Of a stretch of 64,000 nt of DNA, positions 7,869-17,086 are shown one piece after another. The translations under genes and the position numbers were made by a program. Position 1 is the first letter of the stretch; the number at the start of each line of letters is the position of its first letter. Source of the stretch: a bacterium (GTDB taxonomy: Bacteria > Planctomycetota > UBA1135 > GCA-002686595); contig JAAELL010000327.1 in the NCBI GenBank assembly GCA_024226735.1, positions 52,616-116,615 on the forward strand, read 5' to 3'. The notes under the pieces were generated by a model. It was not told the DNA's origin and made no database searches. It saw only the letters and a program-made list of their open reading frames with translations.

Positions 7869-9314
7869 ATGACGTTCGAACGACCCTCCCCGCGCGACCG
7901 CGCCTTCACCAAGATCGTCGCCACCATCGGTCCCGCATCCGAGGACTGCGCGGGAGAGATGATCGACGTGGGGATGAGCGTGGCGCGCGTCAACTTCAGC
8001 CACGGCACGACCGAGGATCACGAGCGCAGGATCCGCAAGGTGCGCGAGGCGGCCCGCGAGCGCATGACCCCGGTCGGGATCCTCGCCGACCTGCCGGGCC
8101 CCAAGATGCGCACGGGGGACTTCGCAGACGGTGGCATCGAGTGCGTCGAGGGCGAGCTGATCCGCGTGCGTGCGGGCGGCGGCCAGGCGATCGCGGGCGA
8201 GGTGCTCGTGGACGTCCCAGACCTCGCGTCGGCGGTCAAGCCCGGTCATCGCATCGCGCTCGCGGACGGCCAGGTCGAGCTCCTCGCCGAGGACGTCTAC
8301 GGCGACACGGTGCTCGGTCGCGTGCGTCGGGCCGGCTTCGTCGGCAACCACAAGGGCGTGCACCTTCCGGACTCCGACGTTCGCTACGAGCTGCCAACCG
8401 CCGAGGACCGCGAGCTGATCAAGTTCGCGCGCCACATCGAAGCCGACATTCTGGGCGTCAGCTTCGTCGGACATGGGCACGAGATCGAGGAGATTCGCAA
8501 GCTCGCCCCCGACCAGCTGATCGTCTCGAAGATCGAGCGCAGCACGGCGCTGCGCAACTTGCCGGAGCTGATCGAGGCGTCCGATGGCATCATGGTCGCG
8601 CGCGGCGACCTCGGCGTCGAGCTCGAGCTCGAGCAGGTGCCGATCGTGCAGAAGGGCATGCTCGAGGACGCGGTGCGGGCGGGCAAGTTCACGATCACGG
8701 CGACCGAGATGCTCGAGTCGATGACGACCTCGAGCCGGCCGACGCGCGCCGAGGTCTCGGACGTCGCCAACGCCGTTCTCGACGGCACGGACGCGGTGAT
8801 GCTCTCGGGCGAGACCGCGGTGGGGGAGTACCCCGTCGAAGCGGTCGCGACGATGAGCCGCATCGCGCGCGAAGTCGAGAGCTCGAAGCGCTACCGGCAC
8901 CGGCCGCGGCGCAAGCTCGACGCGCACGCGGCGACGTTCTCGAACGCGACGTCGATGGCGGCGGTGCACGTCGCGAACGCGCTCGAGTTGGAGCGCATCG
9001 TGTGCTTCACCGAGACGGGCAACACGGTGCGCTTGATCTCGCGCTTCCGTCCGAACGCGGAGATCGTCGCTCTCAGCCCGAACCCGAAGACGATCGGCCG
9101 GCTGACCGCGCTCGCCCACGTGCGCCCGATCCTGTTCCGGCGCGAGACGAGCCTCGAGGAGATGCTGTACATGGCGGCGGAGATGCTCGTCGTCCGCGGT
9201 CTCGCCGACTACCAGGACGAGATCGTGTTCGTCGCGGGTGTTCCGCCCGGCGTCGCGCAAACGACGAACGTGATGAAGCTGCATCGCATCGGAGAGGAGG
9301 TCAAGCTCAGTTGA
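7869..9314 (+). CDS. pyk: Pyruvate kinase
   Basis: A 481-residue protein; PEP + ADP to pyruvate + ATP, the last step of glycolysis. The start at ATG 7869 (MTFERPSPRDRAFTKIVATI) fits the family. A TTG at 7854 is possible but adds only five residues. Seen: N-terminal TKIVATIGPAS, SRVNFSHG-type AARVNFSHG variant, catalytic Lys221 in VSKIER, the IMVARGDLGVE signature, TATEMLESM and GTDAVMLSGETAVG; the C-terminal allosteric domain is complete. The stop overlaps the start of the next gene (TTGA), implying coupled translation. Confidence 0.96.
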   Translation: MTFERPSPRDRAFTKIVATIGPASEDCAGEMIDVGMSVARVNFSHGTTEDHERRIRKVREAARERMTPVGILADLPGPKMRTGDFADGGIECVEGELIRVRAGGGQAIAGEVLVDVPDLASAVKPGHRIALADGQVELLAEDVYGDTVLGRVRRAGFVGNHKGVHLPDSDVRYELPTAEDRELIKFARHIEADILGVSFVGHGHEIEEIRKLAPDQLIVSKIERSTALRNLPELIEASDGIMVARGDLGVELELEQVPIVQKGMLEDAVRAGKFTITATEMLESMTTSSRPTRAEVSDVANAVLDGTDAVMLSGETAVGEYPVEAVATMSRIAREVESSKRYRHRPRRKLDAHAATFSNATSMAAVHVANALELERIVCFTETGNTVRLISRFRPNAEIVALSPNPKTIGRLTALAHVRPILFRRETSLEEMLYMAAEMLVVRGLADYQDEIVFVAGVPPGVAQTTNVMKLHRIGEEVKLS

Positions 9315-10069
9315 ACCTTCTGTCTTCTAGCAAGATCGACTCGTCGGGCACGGTCCTCGCACCCGTTCCTTCCGCGCGGCGCGAGTGGGACGACCTCGCT
9401 CGGTCGGTCGTGCCCTTCGTCGCCGGCCTCGACGAGGGCCAACGGAGCGCCTTGCGCCCGATCTTGATCGAGGACGTGGCGTCCGAATACGACGCGCGCT
9501 TTCTGACGGACTACCTCTACTCGCTCGACCTCGAGTACACCGCGGCCTTCCGCACGGTCGAGGCGGCCTGGGCCGTCGACGAAGAGCGCCATTATCGGAA
9601 GTTCCGCGACGTCGTGTGCGCCGGCTGGGGCGACGACTGCGCCTGGCTCGCGGACCGCGAGCCCGATTTCCGGCCGCTCGAGCACCTGTTCGAGGACGAA
9701 TTCTCGATCCTGGTGCTGTGCGCCTACGACGAGCTCGCGACGGTGCGTGCCTACCGTGCGAACCTCGAGCAATACGACCGCCTGGGTCCCGAGCTCAGTG
9801 TATGGGTGCGGGCGGTGATCGCCGACGAGGCCTGGCACTACTCGCGCTTCCTCGACGTGATCCGGCGCGAGCACGCCCACCGCCTCGGTGAGGGCACCGA
9901 GGCGATCCGCCGCGTGCGGGAGACTGAGGGCGTCGCCTATGCGGCCACCTTCGTACTCGACCACGACGACGCCGTCTTCACGGACGAAATCTTCGATCAC
10001 GCGGCTCGGATCGTGGCCCGTCAGCTCGCGCGCGAGGTGCCGCCCGTGGTCCCGGACACCGAAGAGTAG
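9311..10069 (+). CDS. Ferritin-like di-iron four-helix protein
   Basis: A 252-residue protein. The start is taken as TTG 9311, overlapping the pyk stop. Helices carry a paired di-iron pattern: Glu in LDLEYTAAF, ExxH at 91-94 (EERH), Glu in AYDELATVRAY, and ExxH at 173-176 (EAWH). This E...ExxH...E...ExxH layout is the class I ferritin-like (acyl-ACP desaturase / rubrerythrin-type) iron site. No rubredoxin domain or signal peptide is present. It could be an oxidase, hydroxylase or peroxide-scavenging protein; the substrate cannot be told. Coupling to pyk suggests a housekeeping role. Confidence 0.7.
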   Translation: MNLLSSSKIDSSGTVLAPVPSARREWDDLARSVVPFVAGLDEGQRSALRPILIEDVASEYDARFLTDYLYSLDLEYTAAFRTVEAAWAVDEERHYRKFRDVVCAGWGDDCAWLADREPDFRPLEHLFEDEFSILVLCAYDELATVRAYRANLEQYDRLGPELSVWVRAVIADEAWHYSRFLDVIRREHAHRLGEGTEAIRRVRETEGVAYAATFVLDHDDAVFTDEIFDHAARIVARQLAREVPPVVPDTEE

Positions 10070-10215
10070 CGGCGCGCACGTGCCGAATCCGGGATCGCCG
10101 CGGTGTCGTAAACCGCTGGGGACACGGAGCTGGGCGGCCGGCGGGTGCCCATGGGAGCCTGCGGGCCATTGACGGGGAGCCCGTCGTTCTCGAACGTACC
10201 GTGCCCACCTGCACC

Positions 10216-11094
10216 ATGTTGAATCGCTTCCAATTCGCGCGCCTGCGCTCGATCAAGAAGGCCGTCGGTGGCGAGCGCCGTCAGACGGTCCACGAGCCGA
10301 TGGTCGGGGCGCGGGTGGTCTGCGTCGCGAGTGGCAAGGGCGGTACCGGCAAGAGCGTGCTCGCCACGAATATCGCCGTCCAGCGCGCCCGGCAGGGCGA
10401 GCGCGTCCTGCTCGTCGACTTCGACGCCGGCCTCGCCAATGCGCACCTGTTGCTCGGCCTGGCCCCGAGCTACGACCTCGGGCACGTGATGAAGGGCGAG
10501 ATCGAGCCGCACGAGGCCCTCGTCGAGGGGCCGTGCGGCCTGAAACTGCTTTCCGGCGGCGTGGGGCGCGAGACGCTCGTCGATCCGACGCGGCGCGAGC
10601 TCGACCGCCTCTTCAAGGCGCTGCGCCCGCTCGAGAGCGAATTCGACCTCATCCTGATCGATCACGGGGCGGGCCTGGGCTACAGCACCGTCGCCCACCT
10701 CGCCGCGACGAGCACGCTCCTGCTCGTGACGAACCACGAGGTCACGGCGCTCTCCGACGGCTACGCGCTCTACAAGCGCGCCCACATGGTCAACCGCGGC
10801 ATTCGCGTTGGCCTCGTCGTCAACCGCGCGCCGGACGACCGGCTGGCCGAGGCCGGCTGGGAGCGTTTCCGGGGTGCGGCGCAGCGTTTTCTCGGCCACA
10901 ATCCCGAATACATCGGCTGGGTGCCCGCCGATCCCGCCGTCTCGCACAGCGTTGCCAAGCGCGAGCCGGTGACTTTGTCCTTTCCGGACAGCCCCTCGGC
11001 AAAGGCGATTCGGCAGGTCGCTTCGTGGGCGCCTATTGACCACGCCCGTACGGCGAGTGCATTCTACGAGAAGGCCCGCAAGGCGCTGCGCTAA
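10216..11094 (+). CDS. MinD/FlhG-like deviant Walker ATPase
   Basis: A 292-residue protein from ATG 10216 (a GTG at 10201 is also in frame). The P-loop GKGGTGKS is at 40-47, with the signature Lys41, followed by LLVDFDAGLANAHLLLGL (switch I) and LILIDHGAGL (switch II), then NHEVTALSDGYALYK and VVNRAPD. The sequence is closest in style to FlhG/FleN/MinD membrane-switching ATPases. The N-terminal FQFARLRSI resembles the DQAxxLR activation helix of FlhG only weakly. No flagellar genes are near. It is followed by a ParA-like ATPase and an HhH protein on the same strand, suggesting a positioning or segregation module. Confidence 0.85.
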   Translation: MLNRFQFARLRSIKKAVGGERRQTVHEPMVGARVVCVASGKGGTGKSVLATNIAVQRARQGERVLLVDFDAGLANAHLLLGLAPSYDLGHVMKGEIEPHEALVEGPCGLKLLSGGVGRETLVDPTRRELDRLFKALRPLESEFDLILIDHGAGLGYSTVAHLAATSTLLLVTNHEVTALSDGYALYKRAHMVNRGIRVGLVVNRAPDDRLAEAGWERFRGAAQRFLGHNPEYIGWVPADPAVSHSVAKREPVTLSFPDSPSAKAIRQVASWAPIDHARTASAFYEKARKALR

Positions 11095-11229
11095 CCGGCC
11101 CAGCGACGCGCCCCACCGGACCTGCCTCACCGCAAGAGGCCACCGCGAGCGACCCCCCCCGCTACCTTGCCACCCGTTTGTGCTGGGTCGCGAGCCGAGC
11201 CGAGCCCAGTCACCGCCGAGCGATCCCGC

Positions 11230-12123
11230 ATGCAACGACCGCAGCCCCCCTCGGCGATGCGCCGAGTGATGCAGGTGCTCCCTTTCGTCAACCAGAAAGG
11301 TGGTTGCGGCAAAACGACGACGGCCGTCAACCTCGCCGGTGCGCTAGCCGCGCGGGGTGAGCGCGTGCTGCTCGTCGATCTCGATCCCCAGGCCCACGCG
11401 ACGCTCGGGCTCGGGTGCGCGATCGAGGACGAGCCGACGGCCGCGGAGCTGTTGCTCGGTGAGGTCACGCTGGACGACACGGTCGTGCAGGGACCGGGCG
11501 GCATCGATCTCGTTCCCTCCGAGCGCCGATTGGCCGAATTCGAGGAGGCCAGCGAGCGCCTGCTCGAACCCGAGCGCCGGCTGCAGCTCGGCCTCGAGAA
11601 CGCCGAGCGGACCTACGACTGGGTGCTCGTCGACTGCCCACCGCGCGCGGACGGCGTCCTGTGCGCCAACGCGCTGTACGCCTGCACGACGGCGATGCTC
11701 ATCGTCGAGACGGGGGCGTTCGCGCTGCAGGGGGCACTGCAGGCGCAGCGCGTGTTGGCCGAGGTCGCCGAGAACCAGGGGCGTGAGTTCGGCGTGCGCG
11801 TCGTCGGCACGATGTTCGACCGGCGCACGAAGTTCGCGCGCGAGCTCCTGGTCGCCCTGCACGCGCGGTTCGGGGACGACATGCTCGACACCGTCATCCG
11901 CACGAGCGTCCGCCTGCGTGAAGCCCCCGCGCTCGGCCTTCCGGTTCACGTCCTCGACCCTTCGTGTCGAGCGGCGACGGACTTCTCGGCGCTCGCCGAG
12001 GAGTTGATTCTGTCCCTCACGCCGCGCGACGAGCTCACGCCCGCCGCACCGGCCAAGCAAACGAAGGCTCGCGGCACAGTCAAGTCCGTCGGTCAGGGCA
12101 CCGCGCGTCCCAAGACCGTCTAG
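11230..12123 (+). CDS. ParA-family ATPase
   Basis: A 297-residue protein from ATG 11230. The deviant Walker A NQKGGCGKTT (Lys23, Lys28) is followed by LLVDLDPQAHATLGLG and WVLVDCPPR (Walker B region), all standard for ParA/Soj ATPases that move DNA or protein cargo by nucleotide-dependent DNA binding. The C-terminus ends in a Lys/Thr/Pro tail. There is no parB beside it; the next gene instead encodes an HhH protein, a possible DNA-binding partner (inference). Confidence 0.9.
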   Translation: MQRPQPPSAMRRVMQVLPFVNQKGGCGKTTTAVNLAGALAARGERVLLVDLDPQAHATLGLGCAIEDEPTAAELLLGEVTLDDTVVQGPGGIDLVPSERRLAEFEEASERLLEPERRLQLGLENAERTYDWVLVDCPPRADGVLCANALYACTTAMLIVETGAFALQGALQAQRVLAEVAENQGREFGVRVVGTMFDRRTKFARELLVALHARFGDDMLDTVIRTSVRLREAPALGLPVHVLDPSCRAATDFSALAEELILSLTPRDELTPAAPAKQTKARGTVKSVGQGTARPKTV

Positions 12124-12176
12124 CTCCCGCCGGCCCTTCCCCCAGCAGTCCAATCAGCCGTCAGAAAGAACCGCGC

Positions 12177-13469
12177 ATGGAAGCACTCGCTCTGTTGTGC
12201 ACGTTGCACGCCGATGGGCCAGCGACCCTGAAGCGCCTGCGTCGTGCGGGTTGCGATTCGCTGCGCTCGCTCGAGTCCTACGAGCCCGAGAGCCTCGCGG
12301 ATCTCCTGGGGCTCTCGCCCGCCGCCGCGCGCCGTTTCGGACGTGAGGCGCGCATGCTCGACGCGCGCTTGACGACCGGCATCCTCGAACGCGAGGAGGC
12401 GCCGGAGACCGTGCTGCGCGCGAGCGTCGAGACCGACACGTACCGCGGCGACACCGGTTCGCTCGACCGCAGGGACCGCGACCTCTTGGGCAAGGTGCTC
12501 GCGAAGTGGAAGGAGTCGGACGCGGTCGAGCCCGCTCCGGTCCGCGAGCCCGAGCCGATCACCGCCGCGCCGGCCCCCGCGCGCGAGGTTCACTTCGAGC
12601 AGCAGCCTCCGTCGGAGCAGGCAGAGCAGGCGGTCGAGACCGTCGCCCTCGCGCCGGGCCTCCTGGCGGGCATGACCGCCGACCACGTCGCGTGCCTCGA
12701 CGAACTCGGGATCACCGGGCTCGCCGAACTGACGGCCGCGCCGTCGCTCGAGCTCGCCAAGGGGCTGTGCGAGAGCTTCGCCCTCGTCCGGCGCTGGCAG
12801 TTCCTCGCCGGCCGCATCGAGAGCGAGGCGGCCGCGGTTGCGGAAGTGCCCAGCACCGCGCCGGCCGCGGCTGCCCAGCGGACCGTGCCCAGCGCGCCCG
12901 CGCAGCCCGCACGCCCCGAGCGTTCGGTCGCCGCCGCGCCCCCGCCGCTGACCGTTCGCAAGCCCTGGCCGGTCCAAGCGGTCGCACCGTCGCGGCCGAG
13001 CGCCGCGACCCCGCGGCCCGAACAGGCTCCCGAGGTCGCCGAAGCTCCCGAAGCCCCCAAGACCCCAGTGGGTTCCTGGCGCTCCCGCACGAGGTCCGCG
13101 GCCCCCTCCTTCGGGCCCGCCTCCGAGCCTGCCCCCGTGCGCGTGCCCCGCGACGAGCAGCCGGTTCCCCTGCCCCCCGCCACCGCGCCGCGCGCGACCG
13201 CCGACGGCATCGCGCCCGAGCCGCGCCCGGTCAGGCGTGGCTGGACGCCGCGCAAGTTCTGGGAAGCGCCCAAACCCGAGGCGGTCGCCCCCGGGCCGTC
13301 CGCCGTCGCCGAGGTGGCTGAGCCTGCGCGGGAGCCGGAGCCGGCAAGCGCTCGGTCGCGGGGCCAAACGACCCTCAACTGGAACTTCGAGATTCCGCCG
13401 CCGCCGCCGATTCCCCCCGCCCCGACGGTGACAACCGAACCTGAACAGGCGGGCGGACCGTTCGCCTGA
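12177..13469 (+). CDS. Two-HhH-domain protein with long Pro/Ala-rich linker
   Basis: A 430-residue protein from ATG 12177, 53 bases after the ParA-like gene. Residues 1-65 form a helix-hairpin-helix-like unit (ATLKRLRRAGCDSLRSL, DLLGLSPAAARRFGREA); a second HhH-like unit lies at ~160-220 (LDELGITGLAELTAAP). From ~220 the chain is a disordered Pro/Ala/Glu linker ending in a short conserved-looking block, RRGWTPRKFW, and TTLNWNFEIPPPPPIPP. No enzyme motif was found. The design (DNA-binding-like head, flexible tail) next to ParA and MinD suggests an adaptor or centromere-like factor. I do not recognise a named family. Confidence 0.65.
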   Translation: MEALALLCTLHADGPATLKRLRRAGCDSLRSLESYEPESLADLLGLSPAAARRFGREARMLDARLTTGILEREEAPETVLRASVETDTYRGDTGSLDRRDRDLLGKVLAKWKESDAVEPAPVREPEPITAAPAPAREVHFEQQPPSEQAEQAVETVALAPGLLAGMTADHVACLDELGITGLAELTAAPSLELAKGLCESFALVRRWQFLAGRIESEAAAVAEVPSTAPAAAAQRTVPSAPAQPARPERSVAAAPPPLTVRKPWPVQAVAPSRPSAATPRPEQAPEVAEAPEAPKTPVGSWRSRTRSAAPSFGPASEPAPVRVPRDEQPVPLPPATAPRATADGIAPEPRPVRRGWTPRKFWEAPKPEAVAPGPSAVAEVAEPAREPEPASARSRGQTTLNWNFEIPPPPPIPPAPTVTTEPEQAGGPFA

Positions 13470-13547
13470 GCTGGCGTTCCCGCACGGGGTCCGAAACCCG
13501 GAGGGCGAGGGCGTGTAGTCTCTACCGGAGCCGTGAGGTTCCGTGCC

Positions 13548-14756
13548 ATGCCCTCGCTCAAGCTGCACCCCGTCTCCAGCGCCGTGCTGGTCGCCTTCCT
13601 CTGCAGTGTGCCGTGCAGCCTCGCCGCGCACGCCGCACCGCCGTCGGCGTCGGGTGACTACCCGTTCGCGAAGGCCCCCGATGGCCACCGCGGATTCGGG
13701 ACGAGCCCGGACCTGCGCGAGCTCGAGAAGCTGTTCCGCAAGGCGGAAGGCGACGACGCCGACTTCCTGGCCAGCATCCTCGACCTGCAGCAGGACGTCC
13801 ACCTGCTCCTGCATCTGACGCGCACCTACTACGCGCGTCGCGGCTACTTCGATCTGTTGCAGCCCGGTGAGGACGAGGAGACCCTCGCCGTGCATTTCGG
13901 GATTCTGCGGCGCAATCCGTTCGCCGAGCCGATGGGCAAGCGCCGCGCGCAGGCCTTCGTCGAGCTCTTGGTCGACGAGCGCTTCTGGGTGCGCGAGGAG
14001 GTGATGCAGGACTGGCGCGAGGAGATGCGCCAGGTACGCGGCGGTCTCGCTCTGTTCCGTGCGCACACGCACGGCGTCGCGGAGCTCACCGGCGACGGCG
14101 AGCTCGCGCGCGTCACACAGCGCGTCGACCTCGCCGCCGCACGGTTGCGCGCGCTGCGCCTCGACCTCGAGGCGCTGTACCAGTCGCCGATCGACGCGGG
14201 CGACTCCGAGCTCGAGTACGAAGAGGAGCGACTCGTCGAGCTGATCACGGACGGGGACCCCAAAGCGCGCTCCATGATCCAGGATCTCGAGCGCCGCTCC
14301 CGCCACGACCGCCAACGCCTGCGCGATGGGCTCTTCACGCGCAAGCTGGCGGCTCAGCTCGGCCGCGAGATCGTCCAGCGCGAGAAGGGGATCCTACGCG
14401 CGCGCGGAATCTACGCAGAAGTGCTACAGCTCCTGCCGACCTTCGACAGGCACAACCCGCCTCCGCCCGCGATCGCGAGCATGGAGAAGAGCGAGCGCTA
14501 CAAGCGCTCGGCCTCGTCCGGCGTCGAGGGACTCTTCCACGACCCGTTCCACGCCGAGCTGAATTACCTCGTCGGGCTCGGCTACGATTTCTTCGCCGGA
14601 CGCCACGTCTCGCGGGCGTACTTCGATCGGTTCCTCGCGTTGCGCGGGATTCGCTACTACGACTACGCGACCTACGGACGACGGGACCTGGACGGGATGG
14701 AGGAGTACGCCCTTCTGGTGGTGGCTGATTGGAAGCCGCCGCAGAGGGACGAGTGA
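13548..14756 (+). CDS. Secreted helical protein of unknown function
   Basis: A 402-residue protein; ATG 13548 gives a signal peptide (MPSLKLHPVSSAVLVAFLCS, then AAHAA), and a GTG at 13533 is an alternative start. The mature part is rich in charged helices (QAFVELLVDERFWVREEVMQ, TQRVDLAAARLRAL) with a C-terminal aromatic segment (FDRFLALRGIRYYDYATYG). A TTYYARRGYFDLL-like motif at ~90 resembles a segment of the secreted protein at 19929 (HYLHARMGLFDLYLP), so the two may be distant relatives. No catalytic motif was recognised. Confidence 0.7.
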   Translation: MPSLKLHPVSSAVLVAFLCSVPCSLAAHAAPPSASGDYPFAKAPDGHRGFGTSPDLRELEKLFRKAEGDDADFLASILDLQQDVHLLLHLTRTYYARRGYFDLLQPGEDEETLAVHFGILRRNPFAEPMGKRRAQAFVELLVDERFWVREEVMQDWREEMRQVRGGLALFRAHTHGVAELTGDGELARVTQRVDLAAARLRALRLDLEALYQSPIDAGDSELEYEEERLVELITDGDPKARSMIQDLERRSRHDRQRLRDGLFTRKLAAQLGREIVQREKGILRARGIYAEVLQLLPTFDRHNPPPPAIASMEKSERYKRSASSGVEGLFHDPFHAELNYLVGLGYDFFAGRHVSRAYFDRFLALRGIRYYDYATYGRRDLDGMEEYALLVVADWKPPQRDE

Positions 14757-14780
14757 GGCGAGTGGGCCGGCCCGGAGTCG

Positions 14781-14810
14781 ACGGAGGTCGACGGAGGTCG
14801 ACGGAGGTCG
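14781..14810. repeat. Short tandem repeat, 10-bp unit
   Basis: Three exact copies of ACGGAGGTCG, with decayed copies on each side (GGAGTCG before, AACGGAGG after), lie in the gap between the secreted protein and the aminotransferase. A replication-slippage tract; no function is evident. Confidence 0.8.
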
Positions 14811-14928
14811 AACGGAGGATTCGACGGGGGCGGGGTGACACGGCACAATGAGCGGGATCGAGCGGCCCGTTCAGCCACTTTTGGAGGTGGCCCACTAGGC
14901 GGCTTACACCCCCGGCTAGAGCCCACCC

Positions 14929-16152
14929 ATGGAGAGCCTCATCCCCGAGTCGCGGGGTCGTCCCGGCAACGACCCCATCTTCGCCATCAACGCGGAGGCT
15001 CAGCGACGAGCCGCGACCGGTGACCGGGTCGTCAACGCGAGCCTCGGAGCCCTGATGACCGACGCCGGCGAGCTGGCGGTCATGCCCGCTGTCTTCGAAG
15101 CGTTCTCGACGGTCGATCCGGCCGGCGCCGCCGCGTACGCGCCGATCGCGGGGGACGTCGCCTTTCTTTCGGCGGTGATCGACGACGTCTTCGGCTCGAG
15201 CTCGCTGGCGGCGGACTCGGTCGCGGTGGCGACGCCCGGCGGGACCGGCGCGATCCATCACGCGATCGTCAACTTCCTCGAGAGCGGCGACGCGCTGTTC
15301 ACCTCGAGCTACTTCTGGAGTCCCTACGCGATCATCGCCTCGCACACCGGACGCAGGGTCGAGACGTTCGAGATGTTCGCCGAGTCCGGCCGCTTCGACC
15401 TCGCGGCATTCGAGTCGGGCCTTACCGAGCAGCTCGAGCGACAGGATCGCGCGCTCGTCCTGTTCAACTTCCCGTGCCACAACCCGACCGGCTATACGCT
15501 CGACGACGACGAGTGGGAAGCGGTCGCGGACATCCTCGTTCGCTGTGGACAGCGCAAGCCGGTCGCGTTCCTGCTGGACCTCGCCTACGCGCGCTACGGC
15601 GGGCCCGACGGCAACCGCTGGGTGCAGCACGTCGAGCGCGTCGCGGCGACCTGCACGCTGCTGGTGGCGTGGACCGCCTCCAAGACGTTCGCGCAGTACG
15701 GCGCGCGTGTCGGTGCGTTGATCGCGACCATCCCGGACGAAGCGCAGCGCCAGGACGTCCGCAATGCGCTCTCGTACTCGTGCCGCGGAACGTGGTCGAA
15801 CTGCAATCACCTCGGCATCCTCGCCGTGACACAGCTTCTGACCGATCCCGACCTGCGCGAGCGCTCGGACGAGGATCGCTCGGAGCTCGTGCGCGTCTTG
15901 GACGAGCGCGTGCGCTTGTTCAATGCCGAGGCCGAGGCCGCCGGACTCAGCTACCCGCGCTACGAGGGCGGCTTCTTCGTCGCCGTCTTCACCGAGGACG
16001 CGAACCGGACCGCGGCCGCGTGCCGGGAAGAGGGCGTGTTCGTCGTGCCGATGCCCGGCGCCGTGCGGGTCGCGCTCTGCTCGACCGGCTCGAAGGACGT
16101 GCCGCACCTCGTCGCCGTGCTGGCCCGCGCGATCCAGGGAGTGCGGGCATGA
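14929..16152 (+). CDS. Class I/II PLP-dependent aminotransferase
   Basis: A 407-residue protein. Fold type I landmarks: substrate/PLP Asn in NFPCHNPTGY, Asp and Tyr in LLDLAYARYGG, PLP lysine Lys252 in TASKTFAQYGARVGAL. It most resembles aspartate/aromatic aminotransferases (tyrosine-aminotransferase style SKTFxxYGxRVG), so an amino-acid/2-oxo-acid transfer is likely, specificity open. Its stop overlaps the start of the uracil phosphoribosyltransferase gene (ATGA). Confidence 0.88.
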   Translation: MESLIPESRGRPGNDPIFAINAEAQRRAATGDRVVNASLGALMTDAGELAVMPAVFEAFSTVDPAGAAAYAPIAGDVAFLSAVIDDVFGSSSLAADSVAVATPGGTGAIHHAIVNFLESGDALFTSSYFWSPYAIIASHTGRRVETFEMFAESGRFDLAAFESGLTEQLERQDRALVLFNFPCHNPTGYTLDDDEWEAVADILVRCGQRKPVAFLLDLAYARYGGPDGNRWVQHVERVAATCTLLVAWTASKTFAQYGARVGALIATIPDEAQRQDVRNALSYSCRGTWSNCNHLGILAVTQLLTDPDLRERSDEDRSELVRVLDERVRLFNAEAEAAGLSYPRYEGGFFVAVFTEDANRTAAACREEGVFVVPMPGAVRVALCSTGSKDVPHLVAVLARAIQGVRA

Positions 16153-16949
16153 GCGCCAGCGCCTCGTACCCGGCTTGGGAGCTCGAGCACCGCTACGGAC
16201 CGCGCGTGCACCTTCTGGGGGACGTGTGGACCCGGAGCGCGCTGGCGCGCATCGGATCGCCGTCCATCGGGCAGACGGAGCTCCTGGCGCTCGTGCGCGA
16301 GGTCTACACGCACCTCGTGCGCTCGATCTGCCACGAACTGCCGACCGTCGAGGCCTCCGTTCCGACGCGGATGGCCGAAGCACATCCCGACTCCGGCGTC
16401 TGGCATGGACGGGTGCTCGACCCGGCGGCGCGCATCGTCATCGTCGACGTGATCCGCGGCGGCATCCTCGCTTCACAGGTGTGCTTCGAGTCGCTGCTCG
16501 GGGTCCTGCCCGTCGAAAGCCTGCGGCTCGACCACATCAACTTGGCGCGCACGAGCGACGACGCGGGGCGCGTGACGGGCGTCGACCTGACGGGGAGCAA
16601 GATCGGCGGGACCCTCGTGGGTTCGACGCTGATCCTGCCCGATCCGATGGGGGCGACGGGCTCGACCGTGATCCGGGCGATCGAGCATCTCGTGGAGGGC
16701 TTCGGCCAGCCGGCGCGAATCCTGGTCCTGCCGATGATCTGCACCCCCGAGTTCCTTCGCGCCGTCCTCGACTTCCGCGACGACATCGTCGTCTACGCGG
16801 GGCGCCTCGACCGCGGGCTGTCCGATGCCGACGTCCTCGAGGCCGTTCCCGGCAGCGCCTGGGAGCGCGAGCGCGGCCTGGACGAGCGCGGCTACATCGT
16901 CCCCGGCGCCGGCGGTGTGGGGGAGGTCCTCAACAACTCTTGGTGCTAG
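16149..16949 (+). CDS. upp: Uracil phosphoribosyltransferase
   Basis: A 266-residue protein, slightly longer than the usual ~210. It converts uracil + PRPP to UMP in pyrimidine salvage. The PRPP loop DPMGATG is at 165-171 and the C-terminal uracil-site motif GYIVPGAGGVGE is present. An N-terminal extension of ~40 residues precedes the core. ATG 16149 overlaps the aminotransferase stop, indicating co-translation. Confidence 0.85.
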   Translation: MSASASYPAWELEHRYGPRVHLLGDVWTRSALARIGSPSIGQTELLALVREVYTHLVRSICHELPTVEASVPTRMAEAHPDSGVWHGRVLDPAARIVIVDVIRGGILASQVCFESLLGVLPVESLRLDHINLARTSDDAGRVTGVDLTGSKIGGTLVGSTLILPDPMGATGSTVIRAIEHLVEGFGQPARILVLPMICTPEFLRAVLDFRDDIVVYAGRLDRGLSDADVLEAVPGSAWERERGLDERGYIVPGAGGVGEVLNNSWC

Positions 16950-17086
16950 AGGTCCGGCCGCCCTCTCGGGGCGGTTGACCAAGGCCCGTCCCGACGTTTC
17001 CCCTCGATCGTCGCCTGCGCTATCCTATCCGCCCGCGATTGCGCTCCTCCTCCCTTTCGAAAGCTGACCCAGGAGATTTTCCACCC

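Noticed and set aside
14761..14830. CRISPR-like array from repeated ACGGAGGTCG units
   Set aside because: Units are 10 bp, directly tandem, with no spacers and no cas genes nearby.
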